This document shows, in pieces, positions 1-5,487 of a stretch of 11,587 bases of DNA; position 1 is the stretch's first letter, and each line of letters begins with the position of its first letter. The notes under the pieces were generated by a model. The model did not search any database and had not been told where the DNA came from. It saw only the letters and a list, made by a program, of their open reading frames with translations. Both the position numbers and the translations under genes were made by a program. Origin of the DNA: Methanobrevibacter sp. (GTDB lineage Archaea; Methanobacteriota; Methanobacteria; Methanobacteriales; Methanobacteriaceae); NCBI GenBank assembly GCA_017652345.1, contig JAGCBE010000437.1, positions 1-11,587 on the forward strand. The letters run 5' to 3'.

Positions 1-591
1 AGAAGATAATTTATAACTTCTTTCAATATCAAATTCGTTTACTTGTATATAACCACCTGCAAGACTTTCTTTCAAATATCTTTTTGCTTGTTCTTGTTCT
101 GTTTCACTCTTTCCCCATATATTGTATCTTTCAAAATTCTCATCTTTTACTGCGACTTCATAATCTTGAAACGGATTTCTTTTACTTGTCATAAGGCAAA
201 CATCTAACGTATCACAATAAGCATTTCCGCCCTTAACAACTGAAAAGGTGCAATCACTATATTTTTTTTGTAATTCCTGCTTGATTATTTTCGCTATCTC
301 TTTCATTGAATAACCTTTGTTAGAATTAACACCTTTCCAACCATAACTAGTATATGAATGTTCCATTTTTTCAACACCTAATTGAATAGCCGACTTTTCA
401 TTCTGTGTTTTCATATTTTTTGAATTATCATTTGTAACCTTTTTGTACCAACATTTTTTGACGTTGTGCCATCTAAAACCGTTTGCTTTTAGTTCTTCTC
501 TTTCTGCTTTTGTTGGAATTGTATCAAAATACAATTCAATTCCTTGCTTTTCTTTGTTTTCAACCTCTCTGTAAACTGTTTCAATTTTCAT
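1..591 (-). CDS. Partial protein with LPD-like domain (C-terminus off the left edge)
   Basis: An open frame of 197 codons starts at ATG 591 and is still open at base 1, so the C-terminus is missing. Residues about 16-52 (core GFRWHNVKKCWYKK) resemble the short domain with a hydrophobic strand, 'LKANGFRW' and an aromatic-Lys end that often precedes phage and plasmid polyvalent-protein modules. Residues about 93-140 (GYSMKEIAKIIKQELQKKY then TFSVVKGG) resemble the Large Polyvalent Protein-associated family LPD29; this assignment is from memory of the pattern. Such domains occur in phages and conjugative elements and have no proven activity. An AAAGGA ribosome site lies about 13 bases upstream, and the promoter at 627-655 lies just before it. 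No gene follows inside the window. Confidence is high that this is a gene and moderate for the domain. Confidence 0.75.
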   Translation of the reverse strand, partial: MKIETVYREVENKEKQGIELYFDTIPTKAEREELKANGFRWHNVKKCWYKKVTNDNSKNMKTQNEKSAIQLGVEKMEHSYTSYGWKGVNSNKGYSMKEIAKIIKQELQKKYSDCTFSVVKGGNAYCDTLDVCLMTSKRNPFQDYEVAVKDENFERYNIWGKSETEQEQAKRYLKESLAGGYIQVNEFDIERSYKLSS

Positions 592-626
592 TTTTTATCA
601 CATTCCTTTCTTTATATGATACTCTT

Positions 627-655
627 ATTATATCACACTTTTTAATAATTGTCAA
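627..655 (-). promoter_or_regulatory. Sigma-A promoter of the leftmost gene
   Basis: On the minus strand TTGACA (650-655) and TATAAT (627-632) are separated by exactly 17 bases, with TGA directly before the -10 (extended -10). The -35 is preceded by AAAAGTA, as in most leftward promoters here. It lies between the stop of the 83-aa gene and the start at 591. Confidence 0.85.
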
Positions 656-679
656 TACTTTTCTAAAACTTTTTCAAAA

Positions 680-931
680 TTACAATGTTATTCCGTTCCT
701 ATTGCACGCATTACAAATCAAAATATTAAGCCAATCAATACATTCAAAAGTCTTTTTGTCCTGCATTAGTTCTTTCACAATATTTTGCATTGTTTCGCTA
801 TCGATCGAATTTTGGTAGCCACTATTTTTAGCCACGTTATCAACATAGCTCTCAATCTCTTGTTTCCAAAATTCCAAATCAAAATCATTCATAGTTTCCA
901 TATTATATTCACTTTCACTAGGAATTATCAT
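680..931 (-). CDS. Hypothetical acidic 83-aa protein with C-terminal CxxC
   Basis: Not recognised. The start was set at ATG 931 because the complement of 941-947 gives AGTGAGG at ideal spacing; a GTG at 946 in the same frame would lie inside this ribosome site and is unlikely. The N-terminal half is acidic (SESEYNMETMNDFDLEFW), the middle is helical and the C-terminus is ICNACNRNGITL, a CxxC that could bind metal but is unpaired. It follows the S6-like gene by 17 bases, so the two are probably co-transcribed from the promoter at 1286-1314. No function can be proposed. Confidence 0.75.
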   Translation of the reverse strand: MIIPSESEYNMETMNDFDLEFWKQEIESYVDNVAKNSGYQNSIDSETMQNIVKELMQDKKTFECIDWLNILICNACNRNGITL

Positions 932-948
932 TTTACATAACCTCACTT

Positions 949-1260
949 TTATAATCTCACTAATACAAATTTTAAAATTTTATCTTCTTCATATTGCAAC
1001 TTTTCAATTTCTTTTGCAAAATCACTAGTCTTTATTTTTGTATCTTCTTCTCTATCAATCAAATTGTAAAGAACATAATAGCCTTTATTTTGCTTTTTTA
1101 TAGGATATGCAAGTAATCTTGTACCCCACTCTTCCATTTCGTTTATTTCATAATTATAGTCTTTAATCTTTTGCATAATTAACTTTTTCATTTCTTCCAA
1201 ATTTTCGTTATCCCTATAAATAACTACAAAATCATATTTTACTTTTTTTATTTCTTCCAT
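949..1260 (-). CDS. rpsF-like: Ribosomal protein bS6 homologue encoded in a phage-like operon
   Basis: The 103-aa product has the bS6 pattern over nearly its full length: an N-terminal strand (KYDFVVIYRDNENLEEM), a helix (KKLIMQKIKDY), the hallmark EEWGTRLLAYPIKK, then GYYVLYNL and a C-terminal strand (DKILKFVLVRL). Bacterial bS6 is usually about 95-135 aa, so this is full length. bS6 binds 16S rRNA together with bS18 in the small-subunit platform; whether this copy enters ribosomes is unknown. A bacterial rpsF normally sits with ssb and rpsR, but neither is here. The start is ATG 1260, 7 bases after GAAAGTGAGGT (1268-1278). ATG 1266 is too close to that site, and a longer reading from 1326 would translate the promoter itself. 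It is first in a small operon with the 83-aa gene. Confidence 0.85.
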   Translation of the reverse strand: MEEIKKVKYDFVVIYRDNENLEEMKKLIMQKIKDYNYEINEMEEWGTRLLAYPIKKQNKGYYVLYNLIDREEDTKIKTSDFAKEIEKLQYEEDKILKFVLVRL

Positions 1261-1285
1261 TTTCATTACCTCACTTTCTATAATC

Positions 1286-1314
1286 ATTATACCACAATAT
1301 CTAATTTTTGTCAA
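1286..1314 (-). promoter_or_regulatory. Extended -10 promoter of the S6-like operon
   Basis: On the minus strand TTGACA (1309-1314) and TATAAT (1286-1291) have a 17-base spacer ending in TGG, an extended -10. AAAAGTA precedes the -35. The transcript should start near 1279, giving a leader of only about 19 bases that is almost entirely the ribosome binding site. Confidence 0.9.
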
Positions 1315-1332
1315 TACTTTTTTCAAAAAAAC

Positions 1333-1536
1333 TTATCTAATTATTTCATTTTTCAAGCTATCGTAAATCTCATAAAAATCTTTTTCAAAAATATTTTCTT
1401 TTTTGTCTTGCTCTTCATACTCTTCAATGATTTCTTTTGCCCTATCAACACTTCTTGCTCTTGTGATTTCATTTCCTGCTTGTCTATCTCTCACAATAAA
1501 TCTTCTACAATCTCTTACTTTTATAACTTCTCCCAT
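1333..1536 (-). CDS. Hypothetical 67-aa charged protein
   Basis: Not recognised. The start is ATG 1536, with GAAAGTGAG at 1548-1556. A TTG at 1542 in the same frame is 5 bases from that site and is the alternative. The first part (EVIKVRDCRRFIVRDRQAGNEIT) reads as two short basic strands, followed by an acidic helix (SVDRAKEIIEEYEEQDKK) and the tail FEKDFYEIYDSLKNEIIR. It is the last gene of the run 2897-1333; the S6 promoter begins just downstream. The layout resembles many small phage proteins with a strand-strand-helix fold, but no family can be named. Confidence 0.75.
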   Translation of the reverse strand: MGEVIKVRDCRRFIVRDRQAGNEITRARSVDRAKEIIEEYEEQDKKENIFEKDFYEIYDSLKNEIIR

Positions 1537-1557
1537 AATCAATCAATCTCACTTTCT

Positions 1558-1779
1558 TTAAAATTTCAATTTCTTCTCTTTCAAAATTTTCATAATATCT
1601 TTTGTCGCAAATACAACAATCTCTTTTCCTGTATTATCGTAGATTTCAAAATAGTTTTCATTCACTTCTAATTGATAAACACTTGTATCATATTTCATAA
1701 ACTCATTGAAATATTCTTTTTGATTTTTCAACTCTTCTGTATCTTCCGTTGTACGTCTTTTCAAATTTTTAATATTCAT
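1558..1779 (-). CDS. Hypothetical 73-aa protein
   Basis: Not recognised. ATG 1779 has AAAGTGAGGT at 1789-1798 with a 9-base spacer. The N-terminus is basic (MNIKNLKRRT), followed by an acidic, Asn-rich stretch. A likely beta hairpin (SVYQLEVNENYFEIYDNTGKEIVVFATK) is followed by a basic C-terminal helix (DIMKILKEKKLKF). It lies 21 bases before the 67-aa gene in the same leftward operon. The ribosome site is nearly the same sequence as those of the genes at 1260 and 2897. Confidence 0.75.
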   Translation of the reverse strand: MNIKNLKRRTTEDTEELKNQKEYFNEFMKYDTSVYQLEVNENYFEIYDNTGKEIVVFATKDIMKILKEKKLKF

Positions 1780-1797
1780 ATTTTTTTTACCTCACTT

Positions 1798-2013
1798 TTA
1801 ATCATTGTTTACGATTACGATTTTGCCTTTTGTAGTTTTAATTTTATAAAGTGGTGTTGTATCGTACTTGTCTATTTCATAAACCCACCAAATCTCATTG
1901 TCTTTTAACTTCCATTCTCCATTCGTTGTTTCGTTATTTTCATTCAAAAATTCTGCTAATTTTTCTGCTTGCTTTTTGCTTTTGCATAAAATCATAGACG
2001 ATTTTTTATACAT
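1798..2013 (-). CDS. Hypothetical 71-aa protein
   Basis: Not recognised. The start was moved to ATG 2013 because AAAGGAG (complement of 2022-2028) lies 8 bases before it; upstream ATGs in frame would place this ribosome site inside the gene. An N-terminal basic strand and helix (SMILCKSKKQAEKLAEFLNE) are followed by a short linker and strands with WWVYEIDKY and a C-terminal YKIKTTKGKIVIVNND. The helix-strand pattern resembles small single-domain phage proteins, but no family is identified. It follows the 160-aa gene with 40 bases between. Confidence 0.75.
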   Translation of the reverse strand: MYKKSSMILCKSKKQAEKLAEFLNENNETTNGEWKLKDNEIWWVYEIDKYDTTPLYKIKTTKGKIVIVNND

Positions 2014-2053
2014 AAACTCTTCTCCTTTACAAGCCTTTGCCATAATATACATT

Positions 2054-2536
2054 TTATATTACCCCTTTCATTTCTTTTACTCTTGTTGTATGATTTTCAA
2101 TAATTTTTTGCATTTTATCTAAAACCTTGTTGCCTTTATCCAAAAATCTAAAATAATCATTGACGTGATATTTTAATAAGTGCGTATGTGAATAATCAAA
2201 TACAAGCCAACCGATTACCTCTCTTTGATTATTCTTTTTATTGTATACTGAAAACTCATATAAACAACACCTGCCAAAGAATTGATTGAAAAACTCTTTC
2301 ATATTGTTATCAAAATATTTTGTAAAATATTCCAAATCAAAATTTCTTAACTCTCCTGTTTCACAATTACTTCCGTTGCATTCTGTTTCAAATTTATCTC
2401 TTATATACATACTGTATTGCGTGTTGCTTATTACATTTCCATAAGAAACGTAATTCGTTTGCTTGTCAAATCTTCTGTATCCTGTATCAATTAACATTCT
2501 TGTGCCACGTTTATTCCAACTGTATAAATTTTCCAT
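2054..2536 (-). CDS. Hypothetical 160-aa protein with five cysteines
   Basis: Not recognised. ATG 2536 follows AAGAGGT at normal spacing. The product is rich in aromatic residues. Visible segments are the N-terminal GYRRFDKQTNYVSYGNVIS, an acidic Cys-containing part (ETECNGSNCETGEL), an aromatic helix (YFTKYFDNNMKEFFNQFFGRCC), then EVIGWLVFDYSHTHLLKYHVNDYFRF and a basic C-terminal helix. There is no signal peptide or membrane segment. It follows the 98-aa gene across a 64-base gap, larger than elsewhere in this operon, which holds only a weak AAACA-TGTTT hairpin. Confidence 0.75.
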   Translation of the reverse strand: MENLYSWNKRGTRMLIDTGYRRFDKQTNYVSYGNVISNTQYSMYIRDKFETECNGSNCETGELRNFDLEYFTKYFDNNMKEFFNQFFGRCCLYEFSVYNKKNNQREVIGWLVFDYSHTHLLKYHVNDYFRFLDKGNKVLDKMQKIIENHTTRVKEMKGVI

Positions 2537-2600
2537 TTTTCAAAACCTCTTTTCTTTTATTTTTCCCAAATCTAGAATTCAAATTTTTTCAAACAAGTGT

Positions 2601-2897
2601 TTACATAAGCTCCTCTTTTGTTTCGCTATCAATTACACTTGCTTTTTTGCACATAAAAGTACCCATTGCATGATTTTCAACTACAATCAAATCATAATCT
2701 TCAAAAGTTTCCAATGTTTCCAATAAATCTTTTAACATATAAATTTCATTATCATAATAATCATTGTCAACATCTCCACATACTTTTGCAACATATTTTT
2801 TTTCTTTTTCAAACTTTTCAATCTCACTTGTAACTTGCTTTTCTAAATCTTTCTTATAACCAATTATTTTTTCGTCATTTTCAATAATATTATTCAT
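2601..2897 (-). CDS. Hypothetical 98-aa protein, first gene after a promoter
   Basis: Not recognised. The start was set at ATG 2897, 7 bases after GAAAGTGAGGT (2905-2915); reading from 2963 would translate the promoter. A strongly acidic/basic N-terminal helix (residues about 5-37, with KDLEKQVTSEIEKFEKEKKY) suggests a coiled coil. It is followed by an acidic patch (DVDNDYYDNE), another helix (MLKDLLETLETFED) and a strand-rich end (YDLIVVENHAMGTFMCKKASV). Promoter, leader and ribosome site are close copies of those of the S6-like gene, so the two are probably expressed together. Confidence 0.75.
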   Translation of the reverse strand: MNNIIENDEKIIGYKKDLEKQVTSEIEKFEKEKKYVAKVCGDVDNDYYDNEIYMLKDLLETLETFEDYDLIVVENHAMGTFMCKKASVIDSETKEELM

Positions 2898-2922
2898 ATT
2901 GATTACCTCACTTTCTAATACT

Positions 2923-2951
2923 ATTATAACATAGTTTCTAATAGTTGTCAA
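2923..2951 (-). promoter_or_regulatory. Extended -10 promoter of the 98-aa gene operon
   Basis: On the minus strand TTGACA (2946-2951) and TATAAT (2923-2928) have a 17-base spacer ending in TGT. AAAAGTA precedes the -35. It starts the run 2897-1333. Confidence 0.9.
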
Positions 2952-2963
2952 TACTTTTCTCAA

Positions 2964-3113
2964 TTATTTTTTTAATTCATCAATCAAATCATATAACTTG
3001 TCGATAATTTCGCCAACTAATTCTGCTTGTCTATCTGTCAAATCTTCACTATTATAAAATTCAAACTCTGTCATATCGTGTTTTATTTTTTTTATAGTTT
3101 CCAAATTTTCCAT
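2964..3113 (-). CDS. Hypothetical 49-aa acidic helical protein
   Basis: Not recognised. ATG 3113 follows AAAAGGGGTG, and the 49 residues run from MENLETIKKIKHD to a long acidic helix (DRQAELVGEIIDKLYDLIDELKK) with heptad-like Leu/Ile spacing, possibly an oligomerising helix. Its ribosome site overlaps the end of the previous gene, whose stop is at 3117, so the two are translationally linked. The promoter at 2923-2951 begins right at its stop codon. Confidence 0.65.
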   Translation of the reverse strand: MENLETIKKIKHDMTEFEFYNSEDLTDRQAELVGEIIDKLYDLIDELKK

Positions 3114-3116
3114 ATT

Positions 3117-3284
3117 TTACACCCCTTTTACAACTCTCCAATAATCACTAAACCAACCAACTGCTACTTTATAACTTCCAAAAATTCGATATAATTTATC
3201 GTGTAAAGTTTCCAAGTCAATCTTGTAATTGATATATTCGTCAACATAATATTTTGCGATTTCTTCATTTTCAATTTCTTTCAT
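3117..3284 (-). CDS. Hypothetical 55-aa protein
   Basis: Not recognised. ATG 3284 is preceded by GAGGTGTTGGAG. The product is acidic at the N-terminus (MKEIENEEIAKYYVDEYI) and aromatic and slightly basic at the C-terminus (GSYKVAVGWFSDYWRVVKGV). The gene sits downstream of intercistronic hairpin R1 (3322-3347), and its leader after the hairpin closely matches that of the gene at 3720, including GAGGTGTTG just before the start. Confidence 0.65.
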   Translation of the reverse strand: MKEIENEEIAKYYVDEYINYKIDLETLHDKLYRIFGSYKVAVGWFSDYWRVVKGV

Positions 3285-3321
3285 CTCCAACACCTCACAA
3301 ATCTTGTTTTTTAATTTTTTC

Positions 3322-3347
3322 GTGGTAGTGGTATCTCACACTACCAC
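3322..3347 (-). promoter_or_regulatory. Intercistronic hairpin R1
   Basis: A perfect 9-bp inverted repeat, GTGGTAGTG (3322-3330) and CACTACCAC (3339-3347), has an 8-base loop that reads TGAGATAC in the leftward mRNA. It starts 7 bases after the upstream stop and ends 37 bases before the next start. The leftward strand after it is A-rich rather than U-rich, so it is not a terminator for that mRNA. It shares stem pattern and the loop end GATAC with R2 and R3. Confidence 0.7.
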
Positions 3348-3354
3348 TTTAATT

Positions 3355-3570
3355 TTATACAACATAGTTTTTATCCGTAATAATACTATAATATTCGTCT
3401 TTCAAAAAGTCCTCAAATGATATTCCATAACTTGCAACATCAATTTCTTCATATAGTTTTTGTGCAATCTTTTGTATTTTCCAACTTTTCAAAAACTGCT
3501 CTTTCGTCAAATTTTCTTTTTTGAAAGTTTCGTATAAATCTTTTCTAATTTCATTCAAATATGCACCCAT
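3355..3570 (-). CDS. Hypothetical 71-aa protein
   Basis: Not recognised. ATG 3570 follows AAGAGGTG with spacer TAAAAT, nearly the same as the leader of the gene at 3113. The product is mostly helical and charged (LNEIRKDLYETFKKENLTKEQFLKSWKIQKIAQKL) with an acidic C-terminal part (EDFLKDEYYSIITDK). Its start is 3 bases from the stop of the 48-aa gene, so the two are coupled. Hairpin R1 follows its stop. Confidence 0.75.
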   Translation of the reverse strand: MGAYLNEIRKDLYETFKKENLTKEQFLKSWKIQKIAQKLYEEIDVASYGISFEDFLKDEYYSIITDKNYVV

Positions 3571-3573
3571 ATT

Positions 3574-3720
3574 TTACACCTCTTTTTCAACCCATACACA
3601 AGGGTATTTTTCTTTGTAATATTCAACCCACTTTTCAATATTGTGTTCGATATTCAAATCATAGTAACACTCAAATCTTTCGCAACCGTAACACCCATTC
3701 CAAGCATATATTTTAATCAT
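3574..3720 (-). CDS. Small Cys-containing protein, 48 aa
   Basis: Not recognised. ATG 3720 follows GAGGTGTTGAAA. The N-terminus carries NGCYGCERFEC, a CxxCxxxxC cluster, with a further Cys at position 41, so zinc binding is possible. The rest is aromatic and charged (IEKWVEYYKEKYPCVWVEKEV). It lies downstream of hairpin R2 and directly before the 71-aa gene. Confidence 0.65.
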   Translation of the reverse strand: MIKIYAWNGCYGCERFECYYDLNIEHNIEKWVEYYKEKYPCVWVEKEV

Positions 3721-3746
3721 TTTCAACACCTCATTTTCAAGTTTTT

Positions 3747-3783
3747 CGTGGTGGTGGTGGTATCATAGACGCACCACCCCACG
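3747..3783 (-). promoter_or_regulatory. Intercistronic hairpin R2
   Basis: The left arm CGTGGTGGTGGTG (3747-3759) pairs with CACCACCCCACG (3772-3783) over 12 bp with a single bulged T. The 12-base loop ends in GATAC in the leftward mRNA, as in R1 and R3. It starts 6 bases after the upstream stop and ends 26 bases before the next start. No U-run follows on the leftward strand. Confidence 0.7.
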
Positions 3784-3789
3784 CAACTT

Positions 3790-4149
3790 TTATCTGCTAT
3801 ATTGTAATTGGCTTTTCAACTCTAAACATTGCGCTATCCTGCTATCTTCTGCAATTAACTTTTCAACATTTTCCTTGTGTTTTTTCGTCAATCTTGCGAT
3901 ATTATTTTCAAACTTGTAATCGTCAACTATTCTATTCTTTATTTTCAAAATGTATTTTTCTACCACTTCACGCATACTTGTTTGGTATGTGTAACATTCC
4001 CAAGTCCTGTTGAGATAGCACACTCTTGCATTTTCAACTTCATTTCCATAATGGAATAGTCTACTTTCGTGTTTGAACCCATTGCGCGTACTTCCCCAAC
4101 TATTCACGATTTCCCAATCGTCCATATTTACAAATTTTCTAATTTCCAT
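3790..4149 (-). CDS. Hypothetical 119-aa phage-type protein
   Basis: The sequence has the look of a conserved phage family, but I cannot name it. The conserved-looking core is WEIVNSWGSTRNGFKHESRL, then a strand with ARVCYLNRTWECYTYQ and a helix (SMREVVEKYILKIKNR), followed by a basic helical C-terminus. There is no signal peptide or membrane segment. ATG 4149 follows GGGGGTAATCTT, almost the same leader as the gene at 4472, and the upstream stop TAG (4161) overlaps this ribosome site, indicating translational coupling. Confidence 0.8.
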   Translation of the reverse strand: MEIRKFVNMDDWEIVNSWGSTRNGFKHESRLFHYGNEVENARVCYLNRTWECYTYQTSMREVVEKYILKIKNRIVDDYKFENNIARLTKKHKENVEKLIAEDSRIAQCLELKSQLQYSR

Positions 4150-4160
4150 AAGATTACCCC

Positions 4161-4472
4161 CTACATAAACATTATATCAACATTTTTTACAACTTCTACT
4201 GCTATGCTTTCTTGGTTTAGTGCCATCTTTAGCACATCGCACAACGTGATTACATTCTTACGCGCTACATCATAAAGTATCAATTCACAACTTTTTTCAA
4301 TTTCCCCGTTATACATTCCCACGTTGCCACTTTTTAACGTGCCACCAATTATGCCACAACTTGCGACTGATTGCATGATAATATCGTGCGCCTCTAAATC
4401 GCCCACAACTTGCTTGTGTTCGTCCTTGTCATTCATGCCTATTGACAAAACGACTTTTTGTAACTTTTCCAT
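4161..4472 (-). CDS. Hypothetical 103-aa protein, first gene after a structured leader
   Basis: Not assigned to a family. ATG 4472 follows GGGGGTATTCTT; a longer reading from 4508 has no ribosome site. The protein starts with a strand (KLQKVVLSIGMNDKDEH), continues with a helix (DLEAHDIIMQSVA), a glycine-rich turn (GIIGGTLKSGNVGMYNGE), a strand (ESIAVEVV at the end) and 'CDVLKMALNQESIAV', which suggests a compact alpha/beta domain. Transcription should start near 4584 from the promoter at 4591-4619, leaving a leader of about 110 bases with two hairpins, unusual among the very short leaders here. Confidence 0.8.
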   Translation of the reverse strand: MEKLQKVVLSIGMNDKDEHKQVVGDLEAHDIIMQSVASCGIIGGTLKSGNVGMYNGEIEKSCELILYDVARKNVITLCDVLKMALNQESIAVEVVKNVDIMFM

Positions 4473-4483
4473 AAGAATACCCC

Positions 4484-4584
4484 CATTTTTCAACTTGCTT
4501 TTTTGCAAGTCTTTTTTGTTTTTTGATTTCGTAAAATTTTATTGCTTTCGTTCCAAGTTTTTGGAACGTGTTTTTGCCTTGTAT
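4484..4584 (-). promoter_or_regulatory. Leader with two hairpins before the 103-aa gene
   Basis: Between the promoter and the start at 4472 the leftward RNA contains a perfect 8-bp hairpin, CGTTCCAA (4549-4556) with TTGGAACG (4561-4568), and a second, near the ribosome site, of AACTTGC with GCAAGT (4491-4509 region). Neither is followed by a long U-run, so control of translation or RNA stability is more likely than termination. No known riboswitch was recognised. Confidence 0.4.
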
Positions 4585-4590
4585 GATTAT

Positions 4591-4619
4591 ATTATAACAT
4601 ACTTTCCAATACTTGTCAA
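4591..4619 (-). promoter_or_regulatory. Leftward promoter of the 4472-2964 operon
   Basis: On the minus strand TTGACA (4614-4619) and TATAAT (4591-4596) have a 17-base spacer ending in TGT. AAAAGTA precedes the -35. It is the first (left) of five promoters in the array and the only one that leads straight into a gene. Confidence 0.9.
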
Positions 4620-4627
4620 TACTTTTT

Positions 4628-4742
4628 TCATAACTTTTTGAAAAACTTTATACTTTTATTTTGGACTTGCCACTTGCAATCGCACTCAAAAAGAAAAAGT
4701 TATGATTTTTTTGTATTGTTTTGAGTATTGTTTGCATTGTAT
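4628..4742 (-). ncRNA. Candidate small structured RNA, copy 1
   Basis: Starts near 4742 from the promoter at 4749-4777 (inferred start). A 12-bp perfect inverted repeat (4628-4639 with 4694-4705, TCATAACTTTTT and its complement) encloses a core. In the RNA the core reads GCGATTGCAAGTGGCAAGTC and can form a small hairpin (GATTGC with GCAAGTC, one bulge). There is no start codon with a ribosome site. The 3' end is unknown; the next promoter begins just downstream. The support is the covarying match with copy 2. Confidence 0.4.
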
Positions 4743-4748
4743 GATTAT

Positions 4749-4777
4749 ATTATACCATACAATCAAAAACTTGTCAA
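4749..4777 (-). promoter_or_regulatory. Leftward promoter, array position 2
   Basis: On the minus strand TTGACA (4772-4777) and TATAAT (4749-4754) have a 17-base spacer ending in TGG. AAAAGTA precedes the -35. It leads into candidate RNA copy 1, not a gene. Confidence 0.88.
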
Positions 4778-4857
4778 TACTTTTTTTGATTTTTTTTGAA
4801 AAAATTTACTATTGACTTTTCAATGTTCTTTTTTGCTTTTTGTGTTTCTGTGGTTTC

Positions 4858-4886
4858 ATTATAACATAATTTGCAATCGTTGTCAA
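4858..4886 (-). promoter_or_regulatory. Leftward promoter, array position 3
   Basis: On the minus strand TTGACA (4881-4886) and TATAAT (4858-4863) have a 17-base spacer (ACGATTGCAAATTATGT). The upstream element is the variant AAAAACA. Downstream are about 75 bases without a gene, with a small ATTGA-TCAAT hairpin, then the next promoter. Confidence 0.88.
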
Positions 4887-4895
4887 TGTTTTTTT

Positions 4896-5010
4896 GAAAA
4901 AATATTGAAAAAACTATATCTTTTTTTTCGTTTGGACTTGCCTATGCAATCGCTATTGAAAAAACAATATTTTTTCTTTTTTTGACGTTGTTTGCTTTTC
5001 TGTTGTTGTT
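4896..5010 (-). ncRNA. Candidate small structured RNA, copy 2
   Basis: Starts near 5010 from the promoter at 5017-5045 (inferred). A 12-bp perfect inverted repeat (GAAAAAATATTG at 4896-4907 with its complement at 4965-4976) encloses the core GCGATTGCATAGGCAAGTCC. It has the same layout and the same estimated 115-nt length as copy 1. The stem arms differ completely from copy 1 yet remain complementary. The last arm of the RNA ends in a U-run, which could end transcription. Confidence 0.4.
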
Positions 5011-5016
5011 GTCTTT

Positions 5017-5045
5017 ATTATAACACCATTTGCAATCGTTGTCAA
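5017..5045 (-). promoter_or_regulatory. Leftward promoter, array position 4
   Basis: On the minus strand TTGACA (5040-5045) and TATAAT (5017-5022) have the 17-base spacer ACGATTGCAAATGGTGT. AAAAGTA precedes the -35. It leads into candidate RNA copy 2. Confidence 0.88.
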
Positions 5046-5125
5046 TACTTTTTTTGATTTTTTTTGTATTTTTTTTCAATGTGCTTTTCTGTTCTTTTTT
5101 CTTCCCTTTCCTGTTGTCTGCCTTT

Positions 5126-5154
5126 ATTATAACACCATTTGCAATCGTTGTCAA
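5126..5154 (-). promoter_or_regulatory. Leftward promoter, array position 5
   Basis: On the minus strand TTGACA (5149-5154) and TATAAT (5126-5131) have exactly the same 17-base spacer as the promoter at 5017-5045. The upstream element is AAAAGCA. It leads into about 75 purine-rich bases without a gene. Confidence 0.88.
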
Positions 5155-5175
5155 TGCTTTTTTGAAAAAATATTG

Positions 5176-5453
5176 AAAAAATTTTAATGTAAACGACTGT
5201 TCGTGCTTTTCGTCCGTTTTTCGTGCCTGCTTTTCGTTCTGTTGCAATCGTTCCACGTTTTAACGCCTCAAAATGCCCGCAAATCTATTTTTTTGCATTG
5301 TTACGTCAAATCATATTGCCACCAGAAAAAGTCGCGTTTTAGTGCCTTTTCATTCCAAATTGAGCCATATAAACATTTGTTCGCCTATTCCCCAAAAATA
5401 AAAAACGCAAACAAACGTTTGCCGATCGTTCGTTCGCACTTTGGGGTAAAATA
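5176..5453. other. Gene-free spacer between promoter array and terminator
   Basis: No gene with a ribosome site is visible on either strand; a plus-strand open frame at 5203-5454 lacks one. It contains TTCGTGC/TTTTCGT short direct repeats (5199-5240), another TTGCAATCG like those in the promoter spacers (5243-5251), a 7-bp inverted repeat CCCCAAA (5390-5396) with TTTGGGG (5440-5446), and between those arms a palindrome GCAAAC-aaac-GTTTGC (5407-5422). Confidence 0.6.
5406..5422. promoter_or_regulatory. CGCAAAC-type palindromic site 1
   Basis: CGCAAACAAACGTTTGC contains 6-bp arms GCAAAC/GTTTGC. The pattern CGCAAAC, four bases RRRY, GTT recurs at 6658 and 6689. The 16 bases ATAAAAAACGCAAACA (5398-5413) are identical to 6650-6665. 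It may be an operator for a DNA-binding protein; no protein partner is identified. Confidence 0.35.
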
Positions 5454-5477
5454 AAAAGCAGGTCGCAACCTGCTTTT
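5454..5477 (-). terminator. Terminator of the 6420-5488 operon
   Basis: A perfect 10-bp inverted repeat, AAAAGCAGGT (5454-5463) with ACCTGCTTTT (5468-5477), has a 4-base loop and, in the leftward direction, is followed by T-rich bases. It lies 10 bases after the stop of the 72-aa gene. It could also work for the opposite strand. Confidence 0.9.
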
Positions 5478-5487
5478 GTTTATTCGC

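Larger units (their letters stand above)
4591..5175. repeat. 268-bp tandem repeat array carrying promoters
   Basis: Promoter -10 boxes at 4591, 4858 and 5126 are 267 and 268 bases apart, and those at 4749 and 5017 are 268 apart, so a unit with two promoters is repeated about 2.3 times. The GGACTTGCC core recurs at 4663 and 4934, and the left stem arms at 4628, 4896 and 5164 are each 268 apart. Copies are well diverged apart from promoters and core. No gene lies inside. A long minus-strand open frame (4942-5256) crosses two promoters and is low complexity. Confidence 0.75.

Noticed and set aside
4942..5256. Lys/Asn-rich minus-strand open frame of 104 codons
   Set aside because: It runs through two complete promoters and a repeat unit, is low complexity and has no ribosome site at its start; it is a by-product of A-rich repeats.
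5203..5454. Plus-strand open frame of 83 codons
   Set aside because: GTG start without a ribosome site; it overlaps the palindromic region and ends in the terminator stem.
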